DNA of 64,000 nucleotides from Amycolatopsis sp. FDAARGOS 1241 (GCF_016889705.1 NZ_CP069526.1:9638001-9702000); one strand, 5' to 3'; positions 1 to 10,198 are shown, numbered from the stretch's first letter. Numbers and translations are program-made. Notes: generated by a model not told the origin, from the sequence alone.

Positions 1-3000
1 GCGGCAGCGAGACGACGTTCGCCGGCGGCGCGAAGGCCGGGTTCGAGCAGTCGAACAAGAAGTCGCTCGAGGGCAATGTGCAGCTCGGCGTGACCATCCG
101 TCCCGACGGCAGCAACGCGCACGGCCAGGGGCAGCTCTTCACCACGGCCAAGTGGAGCCCGTGGACGCGGACGTCGGGCGGCTCGAAGGAACTCGGCGCG
201 AGCGTCGACCACGTCAGCCGAGCGAACGCGAAGGGCCGCACCGTGCTGGTGCAGTATGACGCCGACGTGCGGCTGGTCGCCGAGAGCCGCCAGGAGAGCG
301 TGGTCAACGGCTCGACCTCACGCGCCGGCGCCGACGTGAAGCTGCCGGGCGCGGTGTACGTGCGGATGACCGAGGACCAGGCCCGTGAGCAGGGCCTGCT
401 GCCGAAGGTCGACGCGCGGACCGACCCGCCGGCCACGATTGCGCCGCCCGCGCTCGTCGACGGTCGCTCCAGCGCACTCGGTGCCGCGGTCGTCGAAGAC
501 GCGCCGGACCTGTCGCAGCTCATCCGAGACGCCCGCGCCAACCTCGGCCGCACCGGCGGCAAGCTCTTGCCGAAGTCGGTGCTCGACGACTCCATGACCA
601 ACCTGCAGCGCACGCTCGACCTTGCCGCGCCCGACAGCGTCACCTCCCTGGTGGACAGTGCGCTCGACGGCGGCGCACCCCTGCTGTTGCACGACGCAGG
701 CGTGCTGTCCACCGACACCTACCAGGTGCTGCTCAAGGCGACGATCACCAAGACCGGCTTCGCCGGTCTCGTCAACGACGGCGGCGAAGTCGACCACGTC
801 GTGAACGCGACCACGACGGACAAGCAGAACTCCGGCCGCGGTTCGTCCTACGGCGGCCAGTTCCGGGGCGCGGGCCGCGGCCTGTTCCGCGACAACGACC
901 CGGACGTCAGCGGGTACGAGGGCCTGCGGCTCGGCCTTTCGGGCTCGAAGGCCAAAACGGACCAGACGGTGTCGTCGGTCGCCACGACCACGGCGATCAA
1001 GTCCTCGCAGAGCGGCCCGGCCGTGCGCTTCCGCCACGAGGTGAAGTTCGCGCTCGTGGTGCAGCGCGGCGGGAAGAGCTACCCGGTCACCGAACAGATC
1101 GCGAACGTGACCGTGCGCGCCGCGGCCGACGACCACAAGCTCGAGACCGAAGGCCGGACCGCCCCCCAGGAATTCCGCGCGGAGACCCGTGAACTCACGG
1201 CCGCCGACCGCACGCCCGAGAAGCTCGCCGAGTGGCAGGCGCGGGGCGCGGGCGCGTTGCCACCGTCGTCGCTCACCGAGGGGCTGCGCGGCTCGTCGGC
1301 CGTGCGCGACGGCGCCGTCCGCGCGCTGCGGCTCGCGGGCGCGGGCACCGGGCTCACCGACCCGGGCACCGGTGCCGGCAACACGCTCGGCACGGCGCTG
1401 ACCAACGAGGTGCTGCAGGCGCACCTGCCCCGCATGCTCGACGGCCCACTCACCGTGCCGGACCTGCACGAAGGGTCGTTGGTCAAGAACGGCCACGGGT
1501 CGGTGAAGGTGTACGCGCGGCTGACCGGCCCGGACCTCACGGGCCTGAGTGACAGCGTGAAGCTGGAGCGCTCGGACCAGAACACCGCGACGTTCACGGG
1601 TGAGGCCAAGGAGACGCTTAGCGGCGAGAACCAGTACCAGCCGGGCGTCGGCGGCGTGACCGACCCAAAGGACTTCTCGCACTCCTGGACGGGTGCCGAC
1701 GTGCGCAACCCGGCTCCGCTGAGCGATCCGGCGGCGAGCGTCGCGGGCGGGCAGCGCTCCACCGTGGCGAAGCCGAAGGGCCGCAGTGGGCTCGTCGGTT
1801 TCGACGTCGAGTACCGCGTGGTCGCCGACGTCGGCGGGGGCCGCACGGCGGCGGTCGAGGTCAAGGTGCCGGTGTCGGCCGTGGTCCGCCTGTCCGCCGC
1901 CGACCTGGAAAAGCTGCTCGGCGAGGCGTTGCCGGATGCCATCACCCAGGCGCAGGACGCGGTCAAAGAGGCGGCGGCGAAGTGGCGCGAGGCCGAGGAA
2001 GCCGTCGAGCAGGCGCAGCGCGACGCCGACGACCGCTGGCTCGACGAGCGCGACAGCGTGAAGACGTTGACCTCGAGCGCGGCCCGGCTCCGCGTGCCGA
2101 CCAGCGCCGATCCGGTCGGCGAGCTGCGTCAGGCGCTCGCGGACGTGGAGAACGAGGCGAAGAACGCGGGCCGCGAGCTGCGTGAGGGCAACGCCGAGAT
2201 CACCCGGCTGCAGGACGTCGCCGAGCAGTCGCTGATCCTGGCCACGGTCACGGAGGCAGGCTCGCCGGAGCGGCAGCACCTGCTTGACCAGGCGGCGCGA
2301 GCCCGGCAGAGCGCGCAGGCCATCCGCGACAACCAGCCGGCGCTCGCGCAGCGCCGGCAGCGAGCGCAGGACCGCGCGGCGCGGATCGCCAACGTGCTCG
2401 ACGAACACCGCCGCGACCACGCCGACTTCGCCTCGCTGCGCGACGACTCGCTGCGGCAGGTCCGTGAAGCCCGCGAGAAGGCCGACGAAGCCAGGCAGAA
2501 GTGGTGGCGGGCCAAGGAGGAGATCGACTGGCGCCTCGCCACGCACCGGTGGCCGACGCCGAAGATCGAGTCCCGCTTCGACCCGCGGTTCGACCGCGGC
2601 CAGGCGACCTCCACCTTGGAGTCCACTGTGGATCCCGCTAGCAAGGCGGGCACGTCGACCCGGCGGGACGTCGTCGAGGCACCGGACACCGAAACCCCGA
2701 CCATCTCCGGCTGGGACACCACTGCCGACCGCCCGTACGACTTCGACGTCGCCGAGATCGAGCTGCGCCAGGTCACCGACGCGTCGGGCAAGGTCGTCGC
2801 CGTGTCGTTCCTGCCCGCGGCGGAGAACACGTCCGCTGTGGAACACGACTGGCTCGCCCGCAACTCCGGCGAGGTCACCAGCCTCGACGAGGGCGTCACT
2901 ACGAAGACGCTCGACCCGGCCGTGGCCGAGGCCCGAGAACAGGGCATCCGGCCGGACCTCGGCCGCCGCCGCTTCGGCGAGTGGGCCGGCAAGTCCCCCG

Positions 3001-6000
3001 CGCCGTGGGACGGCGATTCGTTCTTCGTCTTCGCCCACGGCAAGCCGCAGTCGGTGAAGCTGACGCTGCTCGGCGGCCGCACCGTTCGCGTCGACGGGGA
3101 CACCTTCGCACGGATCGTGGCGCGGTCGGCGCCGTTCGCGCAGGCCGGGCCGAAATCGTCGGTCACGCTCATCGCGTGCAGCACCGGCCAGGTCGACGGA
3201 TCCGGCGGCGTCGCCCAAGACTTCCAGCGCGCCCTCGCCGGGCTCGGCGGTCCGGTGCGGGTGCACGCACCGACGAAACCGACGCTGTTCGGCCGCGGCA
3301 CCGCGACACTCGGCCAGGGACTCGGCTCGACCGGCGCGTTCACCGCGATCACCGACGGCGGGCACTTCCGCACGTTTGGCGGCCGCCCGGAGGACAACGC
3401 GCTCGTCGGCCTCGTGCGCGCCTTGGCCGACACCCACGTCAGCGAGTCGCCGGCCGGGCCGATCCCGCTGACCGACCCGGAAGCGACGCGGGCACTTGCG
3501 TCCACTGTGGAGCGACAGCTCGCGGACATCGCCGCCAGTACGGGGGAGCTGCGGCTCATCGACGTGCAAGACCTGGTGGCCCGCCACGAGCGGCCCGACG
3601 TGATCTACTCCGCCGTGCTGACCCGGCTGGCCGAGCGAGGCGTGGCGGTGCACACCGTGGTCGACACCCGCCGCGATCCGGGCACCGGGGTCTGGACGCG
3701 GGTGCCGGTGGCCCGCGGCGTGATCACCGTGACGGGCAAAGGCACCTGGCACGACGGCGAACTCTCCCGGCCCGCGCGGCTCAACCCCGCGAGGAGCGCC
3801 GGCCCGGCGCGCGAGCCCCTCCGCCCGCGGGCCGACGCCGCGCACTACGCCGAGACGGTCGCCGAGCACCACCTCGACGGTGAGCCGGCGCCGCGCGTCA
3901 CCGTGCCCGGCGACCACGTGGACCGCTTCACCGCAGACGTCACGCGGCACCTGGCGCACCTCGGCTTCGGCGACCTGCCGTTCGACGTGCACGCCGATCA
4001 CACGCGCCTGACCGGCGAGCTCGTCGGGGAACCCGGTGTCACGGTCGACTTCGCGACGAGCGCGGTGACCACCACCGTGCTGACCGACCACACCGGCGCC
4101 GCGCGGGGCCTGACGTTCCTCGCGCCCGCCGAGGCGGCCAAGGTCCGGACCTGGCTGCGGCAGACCGCCGGTGAGAACCTCCTCGTCGAGGCCGATCCGG
4201 ACGAGCTGCGCGCGTTCGCCACCGGGCACAGCGCCGACCTGCGCGGCCGCGGCCCCGGCGAGGGCGGGATCCGCGTGCTCACCCCGTGGGCGAACGAACT
4301 GGCCCAGGGCCGCACGTTCCTCGTCACCGGGCACGGTGGGGACGGTCGCGCCCAGGTCCTCGTGCCCGGTCCCGATGGCACACCGCGCGCGGTCCACGTC
4401 GATGGCGAGACGCTGGCGAAGATCGTCACGGCCTCGCCCGAATTCGCCGACGCGGACGCGGACTCGGTCACGCTGTTCCAGTGCGGCGCCGCTCGCCGGC
4501 TCGCCGCGGGTGGGCTCGCGCACGACTTCCACGCCGCCCTCGAAGCGAACGGCGGCCCGGCCATCGTCCACGCCGCCACCGACTCCGTGCTGGCCAACCA
4601 CCGCGGCAACAACCCCGGCGACCCCGCGGACGAGCCGTCGGCCCCGCTCTTCGGCGCCACCGACGACGCCTTCACCGCCGTCGTCCGCGGCGGCCACTGG
4701 GAGACGCTCGGCCGCCCGCTCGACGCGCACGCCGTGGTCGCCGAGCTCACCGACGCGCTGCTCAAGGGCTGGCGGTACGCCCCGGCCGTCCCCGGCCCCG
4801 GCCCGATCCCGCTCAGCGACCGCGCCGCCACGCTCGCGCTGGCCGCCGAGGTCGTCAACGCGGCCATCGACGGGCGGCCGCAGGAAGAACTCGCCGCGTT
4901 GGCCGGCGGGCACCAGGAGCCCGACCTCGTCACCGCGGTGGTCAACGCGTACTTCGTGGCGACTGCCCTGCCCGAGCTGGTCATGCCGGAGCAGGGCCCG
5001 CCGTACGAGTCGGCCGGCCGGCTCGTGCAGGACCTGCACACGGCGGCCGCGGACCGCACGCCGCCGTCCCATGCGGCGCCGCTGCTGGGTCCGGACCTGT
5101 TCGGCCTGCTCCGCGCGCCGCAGCCGCCGGATTTCCTGCGCGGACACGACTACCGGAACCTCACCGTGGCGCAGGGCGTCCTGCTGCTCAACACGCTCGA
5201 CCTGACCGCCGACGAGCGCCCGACCGCCGAGACCACGGCGCCGGCGAACCTGCCGCACGAGGCCGGGTACGCGCTCGAGCAGGAACGCCCCGATCACCAG
5301 CTCACCACGTGGGCGCCGGGCGAGGTCGACCCGCTGCCGAAGGTCACCGAGACACCGCTGCTCATGCACGCCATCTGGCTCGGCGGCCCGCTGCGCGACG
5401 CCGGCACGATGCACACCTTCCGCGCCAACTTCGGCTCGGCGGCGCAGCGCTTCTCGGGCAACGTGCTGTCGGTGCTGTGGACCGACGTCCCGCGCCGGCA
5501 GACCGAACTCGCGCGAACGACGGCGCCCCCCGCCGAGGGTCCGGACCCGCTCGCGGACGTGCGCGACTTCGTCGCCTGGGCACAGGAGCACAACGTGCAC
5601 CTGGTGAACGTCGACGAGGTCTTCACCAGCGAGCACCCGATGCTGCTGCAGGGGTTCTACAACTCCGAGGCCGCCCGTCGCGCCGGCCCGGGCTACGCGG
5701 CGGCGAGCGACATCCTGCGCATGGAGCTCATGCACCGCTTCGGCGGGCTCTACACCGATGGCGACAACGTGGTGCAGGGCCTCGACGACCTCGTCACCGC
5801 GGCGCGCTCGCCCGAGGGTTACGTGACGCACCGGCAAGGCCCGAGGATCACCAACTCCGCGTTCGCGATGCCGAAGGGGCACCCGTTCGCGCGCGCCTAC
5901 CTCGACCAGCAGCGCGAGAACTACGGCAAGACCCAGCGGAACCTGCTGCCCGAGGGCACCCGGCTGCTGCCGCAAGCATTTTTCGCCACTCCCCACGGGC

Positions 6001-8522
6001 GCGTGCACCGCAACTCGATCATGTACCGCACCGGGCCCGAGGCGCTGAGCCAGACCGCGCGGCGGATCGGCCTGGCGAACGCACACCAGCTGCCGGGCAT
6101 GGCGGCGGTCCTCATGAACAGCGACGCCAGCTGGTTCGAGCCGCCGCCCACCGGCGAGGCGACGCAGCCGCAACTGGGCCGCGACGACACGCTGGCGCTC
6201 ACCCAGCGCGTGGTGCAGACGCTCGTGCGCGGACTGTACAGCCGCAACGGCGACTTGCACCTGACCGCGGTCGAGCCGGCCGTGCGCCGCCACCCGGACC
6301 CGGACCTCGTGTGGCACGCGGCGTTGTCGTTCCTGGCCGCGGACGCGGACCTCGCACCGCTCGTGCGCACGGTGACCGACCGGCACACCTACACCGGCGA
6401 CCCGCACGACGTTCAGCTGCCGCCGGCCGCGCGCGCCCTGCTGCACGTCGACGCGGACCGCGTGCACCACACGCTCGGCGAGGTCCACCACGCGGCGACT
6501 CTGCGCAGCCCGGACTCCGTCCTGGTGTCCGATGTGGACACGCCGGTTGAGTACGGCGCCCGTGACCTGGCGCGGTCGCTGGCCGCGCAGAACGGGTCCC
6601 CGTTGCCGCCGATCCACGTCACGGGGAGGGGCCCGGACGGACGGGCGCACGCCCGCGAAGCCGCGCGGAAGCTGGCGGCGCACCTGCGCCGGATGCTGGG
6701 GGACCGCGACCTGCTGGCGCGCGTGCCGGTGAAGATCCGCGCGGCCGGCGGGCCGGCGGTCGGGGTCACCGTGTCGTTCCGCCCGGAGCACGGCGACGCC
6801 GTGGAGTTCCGCGTCGCTCCGCGCTCCGAACCACCGCGACCCGTGGTGTTCCCGGGCCTGGATGGAAAGCCGTACACGGATTCGCTGCCGCCGTTCGACG
6901 GCTACCGCGGCGGCGAGTCCACTGTGGTCGTCACGGCCGCGGTCGACGGGAGCGGCGAGCCGACGAAGGCCGCCGAACGGCCGCCGACGCTCGTGTTCGC
7001 GCGGGGCGCCTTGGCCGGCGACTTCACGCGGCAGCTGCGTTCGCGCGGCGCCGACCTGCCCGTGTCCGCCGAGCCGGTCGACCTGCCGGACGCGGTCGCC
7101 GACACCCATCCCGCCGTCTCGTACCTGGTTGCGGGCGACCTCGCGGTGACCGCCGACGACCGCCGCACGATCGAGGAGCTCGTCCGCACGGCCGAGCTCG
7201 ACTGGTGGTACCGGCCGGACCCGCCGGCCGGCCCGGTTCGCCTCGACGACCGCGCCGGCACGTTGGCCCTGCTCGGCAACGCCGTGAGCGCGCTGCGCCG
7301 GCCGTTCCGCTCCGGCACGCCGGCGCTGGACCTCACGGCCGCGGCCAGGAGCGTGCACCGGCACGAGCGGCCGGATCTGCTGTGGACGGCGGTGCTGGAG
7401 CTGGCGCCGCGCGACGCGCGGTTCGTGCTCGACCGCCGGCTCGTGGCCGGCCGCTGGCAGCACGTCGAGCTGCCGGAGTCCGCCCGCGAGAGGTTCACCG
7501 TGACGGGCAAGGGCGTCTGGCGCGACGGCGTCGTGCGGCGGCCGGTTCGCTTCAACGCGCAACCCGGCCCGGCGGCCGACTACACCGTCGAGCCAGCCAC
7601 CCTGCCGCTCGACGACACCGTCGCGCGATGGGTCGCGGAGTCCACTGTGGAACGGATGGCTGACGGCCTGCCCGCGCCGCGCGTCGAGGTGAGCGGACCG
7701 GACGAAGGGCGGGCGCGGTTCGTCGCCCGCATCCAGGCCGCGTTGACCGAGCTGACACCCGTCGGCGTCACCCCACACGCGGCGGCCGACCTGGTCGCCG
7801 CCGGACCGGGCGAGACCGCCGGGGTGACGATCTCGCTGCCGGCCACGCCGGCGCCGCCGACGCTGTCGCCCGCCGGGAAGGCCGTGGCCGTGGGACTCGA
7901 AGAGGAGTTCACGCTGCTGCAGCTGCACGGCGTCTCCGACACGCTGCTCGCCAAGCCCGGCCCGGCGGCCGACGTGCTGCTGGACCTCGCCAGGGAGGTC
8001 GCGCACGGTACGGGTGCCGGCAAGGCCGCCGACGCCGTCGAGGTCCTCGACCGCCACGGCGCGCTCGACGCGGCGCTGTCCGCGAAGGGCGGCCGGGCGC
8101 TGCTGCGTGAGCAGTTCCGCCGCCTGTTCGGCACAGCGGACCTCGAGACCTACGCCCGCGACCTCGCCACGGCGCTGCGGGCGTTCGCCGAGGAGCAGCT
8201 GCCGCTCGACGTGCTGCGCGAGGCTGTGCGCGGCGCGCTCGAAGGCTGGTGCGGCGCGCCGGGTACGTTCGAAGGGCGGGTCGCACGGACCCGCGAGACG
8301 CTGTGGGTGCTGCGCCGGTTCGGTGTCGTCAACCTGGCGTGGCTGCAGCGGTGGCGCACCGCCGAGCACATCCGGCAGTACGCCGAGCACATGAAGGAAC
8401 AGGCAGAGCGGCAGGACGAGCTGCGCACCGAGGTGACGGAGGCCGAGGACGCCTTCCTCGCGTCGGTCGCCGAAGCGGGAGCCGGACCCCGGAGCAGAGG
8501 AGACCACGGCGATGGCGGATGA
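1..8522 (+). CDS. Giant multidomain toxin-like protein with duplicated caspase-like modules and a DxD glycosyltransferase (5' end outside window)
   Basis: The frame is open from base 3, so the N terminus is missing; residues are numbered from the GTG at 78 (2,814 aa remain). Parts in order: repetitive beta-type region; charged, probably coiled-coil stretch at about 610-840; a first caspase-like module with H987 (VFAHGK) and C1034 (LIACST); a diverged second copy with H1419 (TGHGG) and C1469 (LFQCG); a glycosyltransferase domain at about 1755-2100 opening MHAIWLGG and carrying ASDILR, FGGLY and D1894-x-D1896; helical tail. The ASDILR...GGxYxDxD layout is that of the sugar-transferring domain of TcdA/TcdB-type toxins and related GT families, and the His/Cys pairs recall C80/caspase-fold self-processing proteases. 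A toxic or effector role is inference. It overlaps the next gene by 11 bp. Large actinobacterial proteins of this build are usually labelled hypothetical or polymorphic-toxin-like. Confidence 0.75.
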   Translation, partial: GSETTFAGGAKAGFEQSNKKSLEGNVQLGVTIRPDGSNAHGQGQLFTTAKWSPWTRTSGGSKELGASVDHVSRANAKGRTVLVQYDADVRLVAESRQESVVNGSTSRAGADVKLPGAVYVRMTEDQAREQGLLPKVDARTDPPATIAPPALVDGRSSALGAAVVEDAPDLSQLIRDARANLGRTGGKLLPKSVLDDSMTNLQRTLDLAAPDSVTSLVDSALDGGAPLLLHDAGVLSTDTYQVLLKATITKTGFAGLVNDGGEVDHVVNATTTDKQNSGRGSSYGGQFRGAGRGLFRDNDPDVSGYEGLRLGLSGSKAKTDQTVSSVATTTAIKSSQSGPAVRFRHEVKFALVVQRGGKSYPVTEQIANVTVRAAADDHKLETEGRTAPQEFRAETRELTAADRTPEKLAEWQARGAGALPPSSLTEGLRGSSAVRDGAVRALRLAGAGTGLTDPGTGAGNTLGTALTNEVLQAHLPRMLDGPLTVPDLHEGSLVKNGHGSVKVYARLTGPDLTGLSDSVKLERSDQNTATFTGEAKETLSGENQYQPGVGGVTDPKDFSHSWTGADVRNPAPLSDPAASVAGGQRSTVAKPKGRSGLVGFDVEYRVVADVGGGRTAAVEVKVPVSAVVRLSAADLEKLLGEALPDAITQAQDAVKEAAAKWREAEEAVEQAQRDADDRWLDERDSVKTLTSSAARLRVPTSADPVGELRQALADVENEAKNAGRELREGNAEITRLQDVAEQSLILATVTEAGSPERQHLLDQAARARQSAQAIRDNQPALAQRRQRAQDRAARIANVLDEHRRDHADFASLRDDSLRQVREAREKADEARQKWWRAKEEIDWRLATHRWPTPKIESRFDPRFDRGQATSTLESTVDPASKAGTSTRRDVVEAPDTETPTISGWDTTADRPYDFDVAEIELRQVTDASGKVVAVSFLPAAENTSAVEHDWLARNSGEVTSLDEGVTTKTLDPAVAEAREQGIRPDLGRRRFGEWAGKSPAPWDGDSFFVFAHGKPQSVKLTLLGGRTVRVDGDTFARIVARSAPFAQAGPKSSVTLIACSTGQVDGSGGVAQDFQRALAGLGGPVRVHAPTKPTLFGRGTATLGQGLGSTGAFTAITDGGHFRTFGGRPEDNALVGLVRALADTHVSESPAGPIPLTDPEATRALASTVERQLADIAASTGELRLIDVQDLVARHERPDVIYSAVLTRLAERGVAVHTVVDTRRDPGTGVWTRVPVARGVITVTGKGTWHDGELSRPARLNPARSAGPAREPLRPRADAAHYAETVAEHHLDGEPAPRVTVPGDHVDRFTADVTRHLAHLGFGDLPFDVHADHTRLTGELVGEPGVTVDFATSAVTTTVLTDHTGAARGLTFLAPAEAAKVRTWLRQTAGENLLVEADPDELRAFATGHSADLRGRGPGEGGIRVLTPWANELAQGRTFLVTGHGGDGRAQVLVPGPDGTPRAVHVDGETLAKIVTASPEFADADADSVTLFQCGAARRLAAGGLAHDFHAALEANGGPAIVHAATDSVLANHRGNNPGDPADEPSAPLFGATDDAFTAVVRGGHWETLGRPLDAHAVVAELTDALLKGWRYAPAVPGPGPIPLSDRAATLALAAEVVNAAIDGRPQEELAALAGGHQEPDLVTAVVNAYFVATALPELVMPEQGPPYESAGRLVQDLHTAAADRTPPSHAAPLLGPDLFGLLRAPQPPDFLRGHDYRNLTVAQGVLLLNTLDLTADERPTAETTAPANLPHEAGYALEQERPDHQLTTWAPGEVDPLPKVTETPLLMHAIWLGGPLRDAGTMHTFRANFGSAAQRFSGNVLSVLWTDVPRRQTELARTTAPPAEGPDPLADVRDFVAWAQEHNVHLVNVDEVFTSEHPMLLQGFYNSEAARRAGPGYAAASDILRMELMHRFGGLYTDGDNVVQGLDDLVTAARSPEGYVTHRQGPRITNSAFAMPKGHPFARAYLDQQRENYGKTQRNLLPEGTRLLPQAFFATPHGRVHRNSIMYRTGPEALSQTARRIGLANAHQLPGMAAVLMNSDASWFEPPPTGEATQPQLGRDDTLALTQRVVQTLVRGLYSRNGDLHLTAVEPAVRRHPDPDLVWHAALSFLAADADLAPLVRTVTDRHTYTGDPHDVQLPPAARALLHVDADRVHHTLGEVHHAATLRSPDSVLVSDVDTPVEYGARDLARSLAAQNGSPLPPIHVTGRGPDGRAHAREAARKLAAHLRRMLGDRDLLARVPVKIRAAGGPAVGVTVSFRPEHGDAVEFRVAPRSEPPRPVVFPGLDGKPYTDSLPPFDGYRGGESTVVVTAAVDGSGEPTKAAERPPTLVFARGALAGDFTRQLRSRGADLPVSAEPVDLPDAVADTHPAVSYLVAGDLAVTADDRRTIEELVRTAELDWWYRPDPPAGPVRLDDRAGTLALLGNAVSALRRPFRSGTPALDLTAAARSVHRHERPDLLWTAVLELAPRDARFVLDRRLVAGRWQHVELPESARERFTVTGKGVWRDGVVRRPVRFNAQPGPAADYTVEPATLPLDDTVARWVAESTVERMADGLPAPRVEVSGPDEGRARFVARIQAALTELTPVGVTPHAAADLVAAGPGETAGVTISLPATPAPPTLSPAGKAVAVGLEEEFTLLQLHGVSDTLLAKPGPAADVLLDLAREVAHGTGAGKAADAVEVLDRHGALDAALSAKGGRALLREQFRRLFGTADLETYARDLATALRAFAEEQLPLDVLREAVRGALEGWCGAPGTFEGRVARTRETLWVLRRFGVVNLAWLQRWRTAEHIRQYAEHMKEQAERQDELRTEVTEAEDAFLASVAEAGAGPRSRGDHGDGG
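2622..2632. repeat. First of nine perfect copies of the palindrome TCCACWGTGGA
   Basis: Other perfect copies: 3501, 7641, 11710, 13702, 16568, 28787 and 38255, plus a 10/11 copy at 6918; they occur in coding and intergenic DNA. In coding copies read in the Ser-Thr-Val frame, the Thr codon is ACT, otherwise rare in this GC-rich DNA. Confidence 0.75.
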
Positions 8523-9036
8523 CCAGTGGGTGCTGCTCGTCGACCCGGCTTGGCGGCCCGCGGCCACCGAGGACGGTGCCGAGGTGCCGGCGCCACCCCT
8601 GCCCGCGGTCGTCGGCGGCTGGCCGGCGCGCGACGACGGGTCCGTCGGCCGGTTCGAGGCGAACCCCGCGTACGAACCGTCGGGCCCGGGTTCGCCGACC
8701 GACCCGCTCGACGCCGTGTTGCGCCTGGTCGCCCGCGGCGAGGCCGGCACCGATCAGCTCGCGGCCATCCTTCGTGAGTCGACCGTGGCGCTCGCGCTGG
8801 ACGTGGACGACGAGCCGCTCGTGGCGCCCTCGCCGGACAACATCCCGTGTGTGCTGGCCACGACCGCGCCGGCCCACCGCACACGGGTGCGTGCGGCCGG
8901 GTGGCTGCCCGTGGCCGTCGCCGATCTGCCCGTGCTGCTCGAGTCGCGCGCCGGCGTCGACGTGCTGGTCAACCCCGGTGCGCCCGGCTGCACCCGCTTG
9001 CCGGGCGACACGATCCGCGAAGCCGTGGCTGGCTGA
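8512..9036 (+). CDS. Type VII secretion system-associated / SseB-like protein
   Basis: A 174-residue protein starting at ATG 8512 behind a strong GGAGCAGAGGAGA site, 11 bp inside the end of the giant toxin-like gene, so the two are almost surely co-translated. It has no signal peptide or membrane segment. The middle (FEANPAYEPS..PTDPLDA) and the C-terminal half (strand-rich, ending in LPGDTIREAV) resemble the small proteins annotated as type VII secretion-associated, which have an SseB N-terminal-like fold. Function is unknown. From position and size it may be a chaperone, secretion partner or immunity protein for the upstream protein. The family call is by pattern recognition only. Confidence 0.6.
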   Translation: MADDQWVLLVDPAWRPAATEDGAEVPAPPLPAVVGGWPARDDGSVGRFEANPAYEPSGPGSPTDPLDAVLRLVARGEAGTDQLAAILRESTVALALDVDDEPLVAPSPDNIPCVLATTAPAHRTRVRAAGWLPVAVADLPVLLESRAGVDVLVNPGAPGCTRLPGDTIREAVAG

Positions 9037-9065
9037 GTGCCTGATCGGGTGTCACACTCGGGCAC

Positions 9066-9968
9066 GTGTCCGATTTGCGCGATCGCGTTGCCGTGGTGGC
9101 CGGGTCGACGCGCGGCGCGGGCCGGGGCATCGCGGCCGCTCTCGGCGAGGCCGGCGCCACGGTGATCTGCACCGGCCGCAGCAGCTGGGAACGCGACGGC
9201 CACTCCGACTACGACCGCCCCGAGACGATCGAGGAGACGGCCGCGCTCGTCAGCAGGCTCGGCGGCGTCGGTGTCCCGCTGCAGGTCGACCACCTCGACC
9301 ACGAACAGGTGCGGGTGCTCGCCGAACGCGTCCGCCGCGACCACGGCCGGCTCGACGTGCTCGTCAACGACATCTGGGGCGCCGAACACCTCAAGGGCGG
9401 GCCCGCCGACTGGAACACGCCGATCTGGGACCACGACCTCGACACCGGCCTGCGCATCCTGCGCCTCGGCGTCGAAACGCACCTGGTGACGTCGCACTAC
9501 CTGCTGCCGCTGCTCGTCGACCGGCCCGGCGGCCTGCTCGTGGAGGTCACCGACGGCACCGCCGCCCACAACGCGGACCAGTACCGGATCTCGGTGTTCT
9601 ACGACCTCGCGAAGGCCTCGGTGAACCGGCTGGCGTTCTCGCAGGGCCACGAGCTCGCGCCGTTCGGCGGCACCGCCGTCGCGGTGACGCCGGGCTGGCT
9701 GCGTTCGGAGATGATGCTGGAGAACTACGGCGTCACCGAGGAAACCTGGCGCACGGCGCTGGATTCGGACCGGCCGGACGACCTGCCGACGGCCCCGCCG
9801 CCGTTCGCGGAATCCGAGTCGCCGCGTTATGTGGGCCGCGCGGTGGCGGCGCTGGCCGCGGATCCGCAGCGGGCGCGGTGGAACCAGCACTCGGTGACGT
9901 CGGCGCAGCTCGCGCGCGAATACGGCTTCACCGACGTCGACGGCCGGCAGCCGGACAGCTGGGCCTGA
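9066..9968 (+). CDS. SDR family oxidoreductase
   Basis: A 300-residue short-chain dehydrogenase starting at GTG 9066, 29 bp after the preceding gene. The nucleotide-binding motif GSTRGAGRG is at residues 13-21 and the catalytic pair is Y179/K183 (YDLAK). A long insertion around residues 40-60 and a C-terminal extension to 300 residues (classical SDRs are about 250) place it in the larger subgroup seen in actinobacteria. The usual NNA(G) motif reads NDIWG. Substrate unknown. It may be transcribed with the two genes before it, but its role there is not obvious. Confidence 0.85.
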   Translation: MSDLRDRVAVVAGSTRGAGRGIAAALGEAGATVICTGRSSWERDGHSDYDRPETIEETAALVSRLGGVGVPLQVDHLDHEQVRVLAERVRRDHGRLDVLVNDIWGAEHLKGGPADWNTPIWDHDLDTGLRILRLGVETHLVTSHYLLPLLVDRPGGLLVEVTDGTAAHNADQYRISVFYDLAKASVNRLAFSQGHELAPFGGTAVAVTPGWLRSEMMLENYGVTEETWRTALDSDRPDDLPTAPPPFAESESPRYVGRAVAALAADPQRARWNQHSVTSAQLAREYGFTDVDGRQPDSWA

Positions 9969-10198
9969 CCGTCCACTGAAGACTGTTCGCGTTGCCAGCG
10001 CGAAAGACTCCGCAATTGCGGAAAAATCGGGCAGCCCCGGCGATTTCCGGGCGGCCCAGCTCAAATCAACCCTAAGTTATCGCCGGTTCCGTTGCGTCGC
10101 AGTCGCGTCCGCCGACATCATGATCTCTGCGCGACACAGCGGTCGGCCGGCCCCTGCGTCACGACCCGCACTGCTTCTTGTCAGAACAGGGGAATCCC

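Noticed and set aside
318..8750. Minus-strand open frame of about 2,810 codons opposite the giant gene
   Set aside because: Arg/Gly/Val-rich shadow produced by codon bias of the plus-strand gene; no recognisable domain and no ribosome site.
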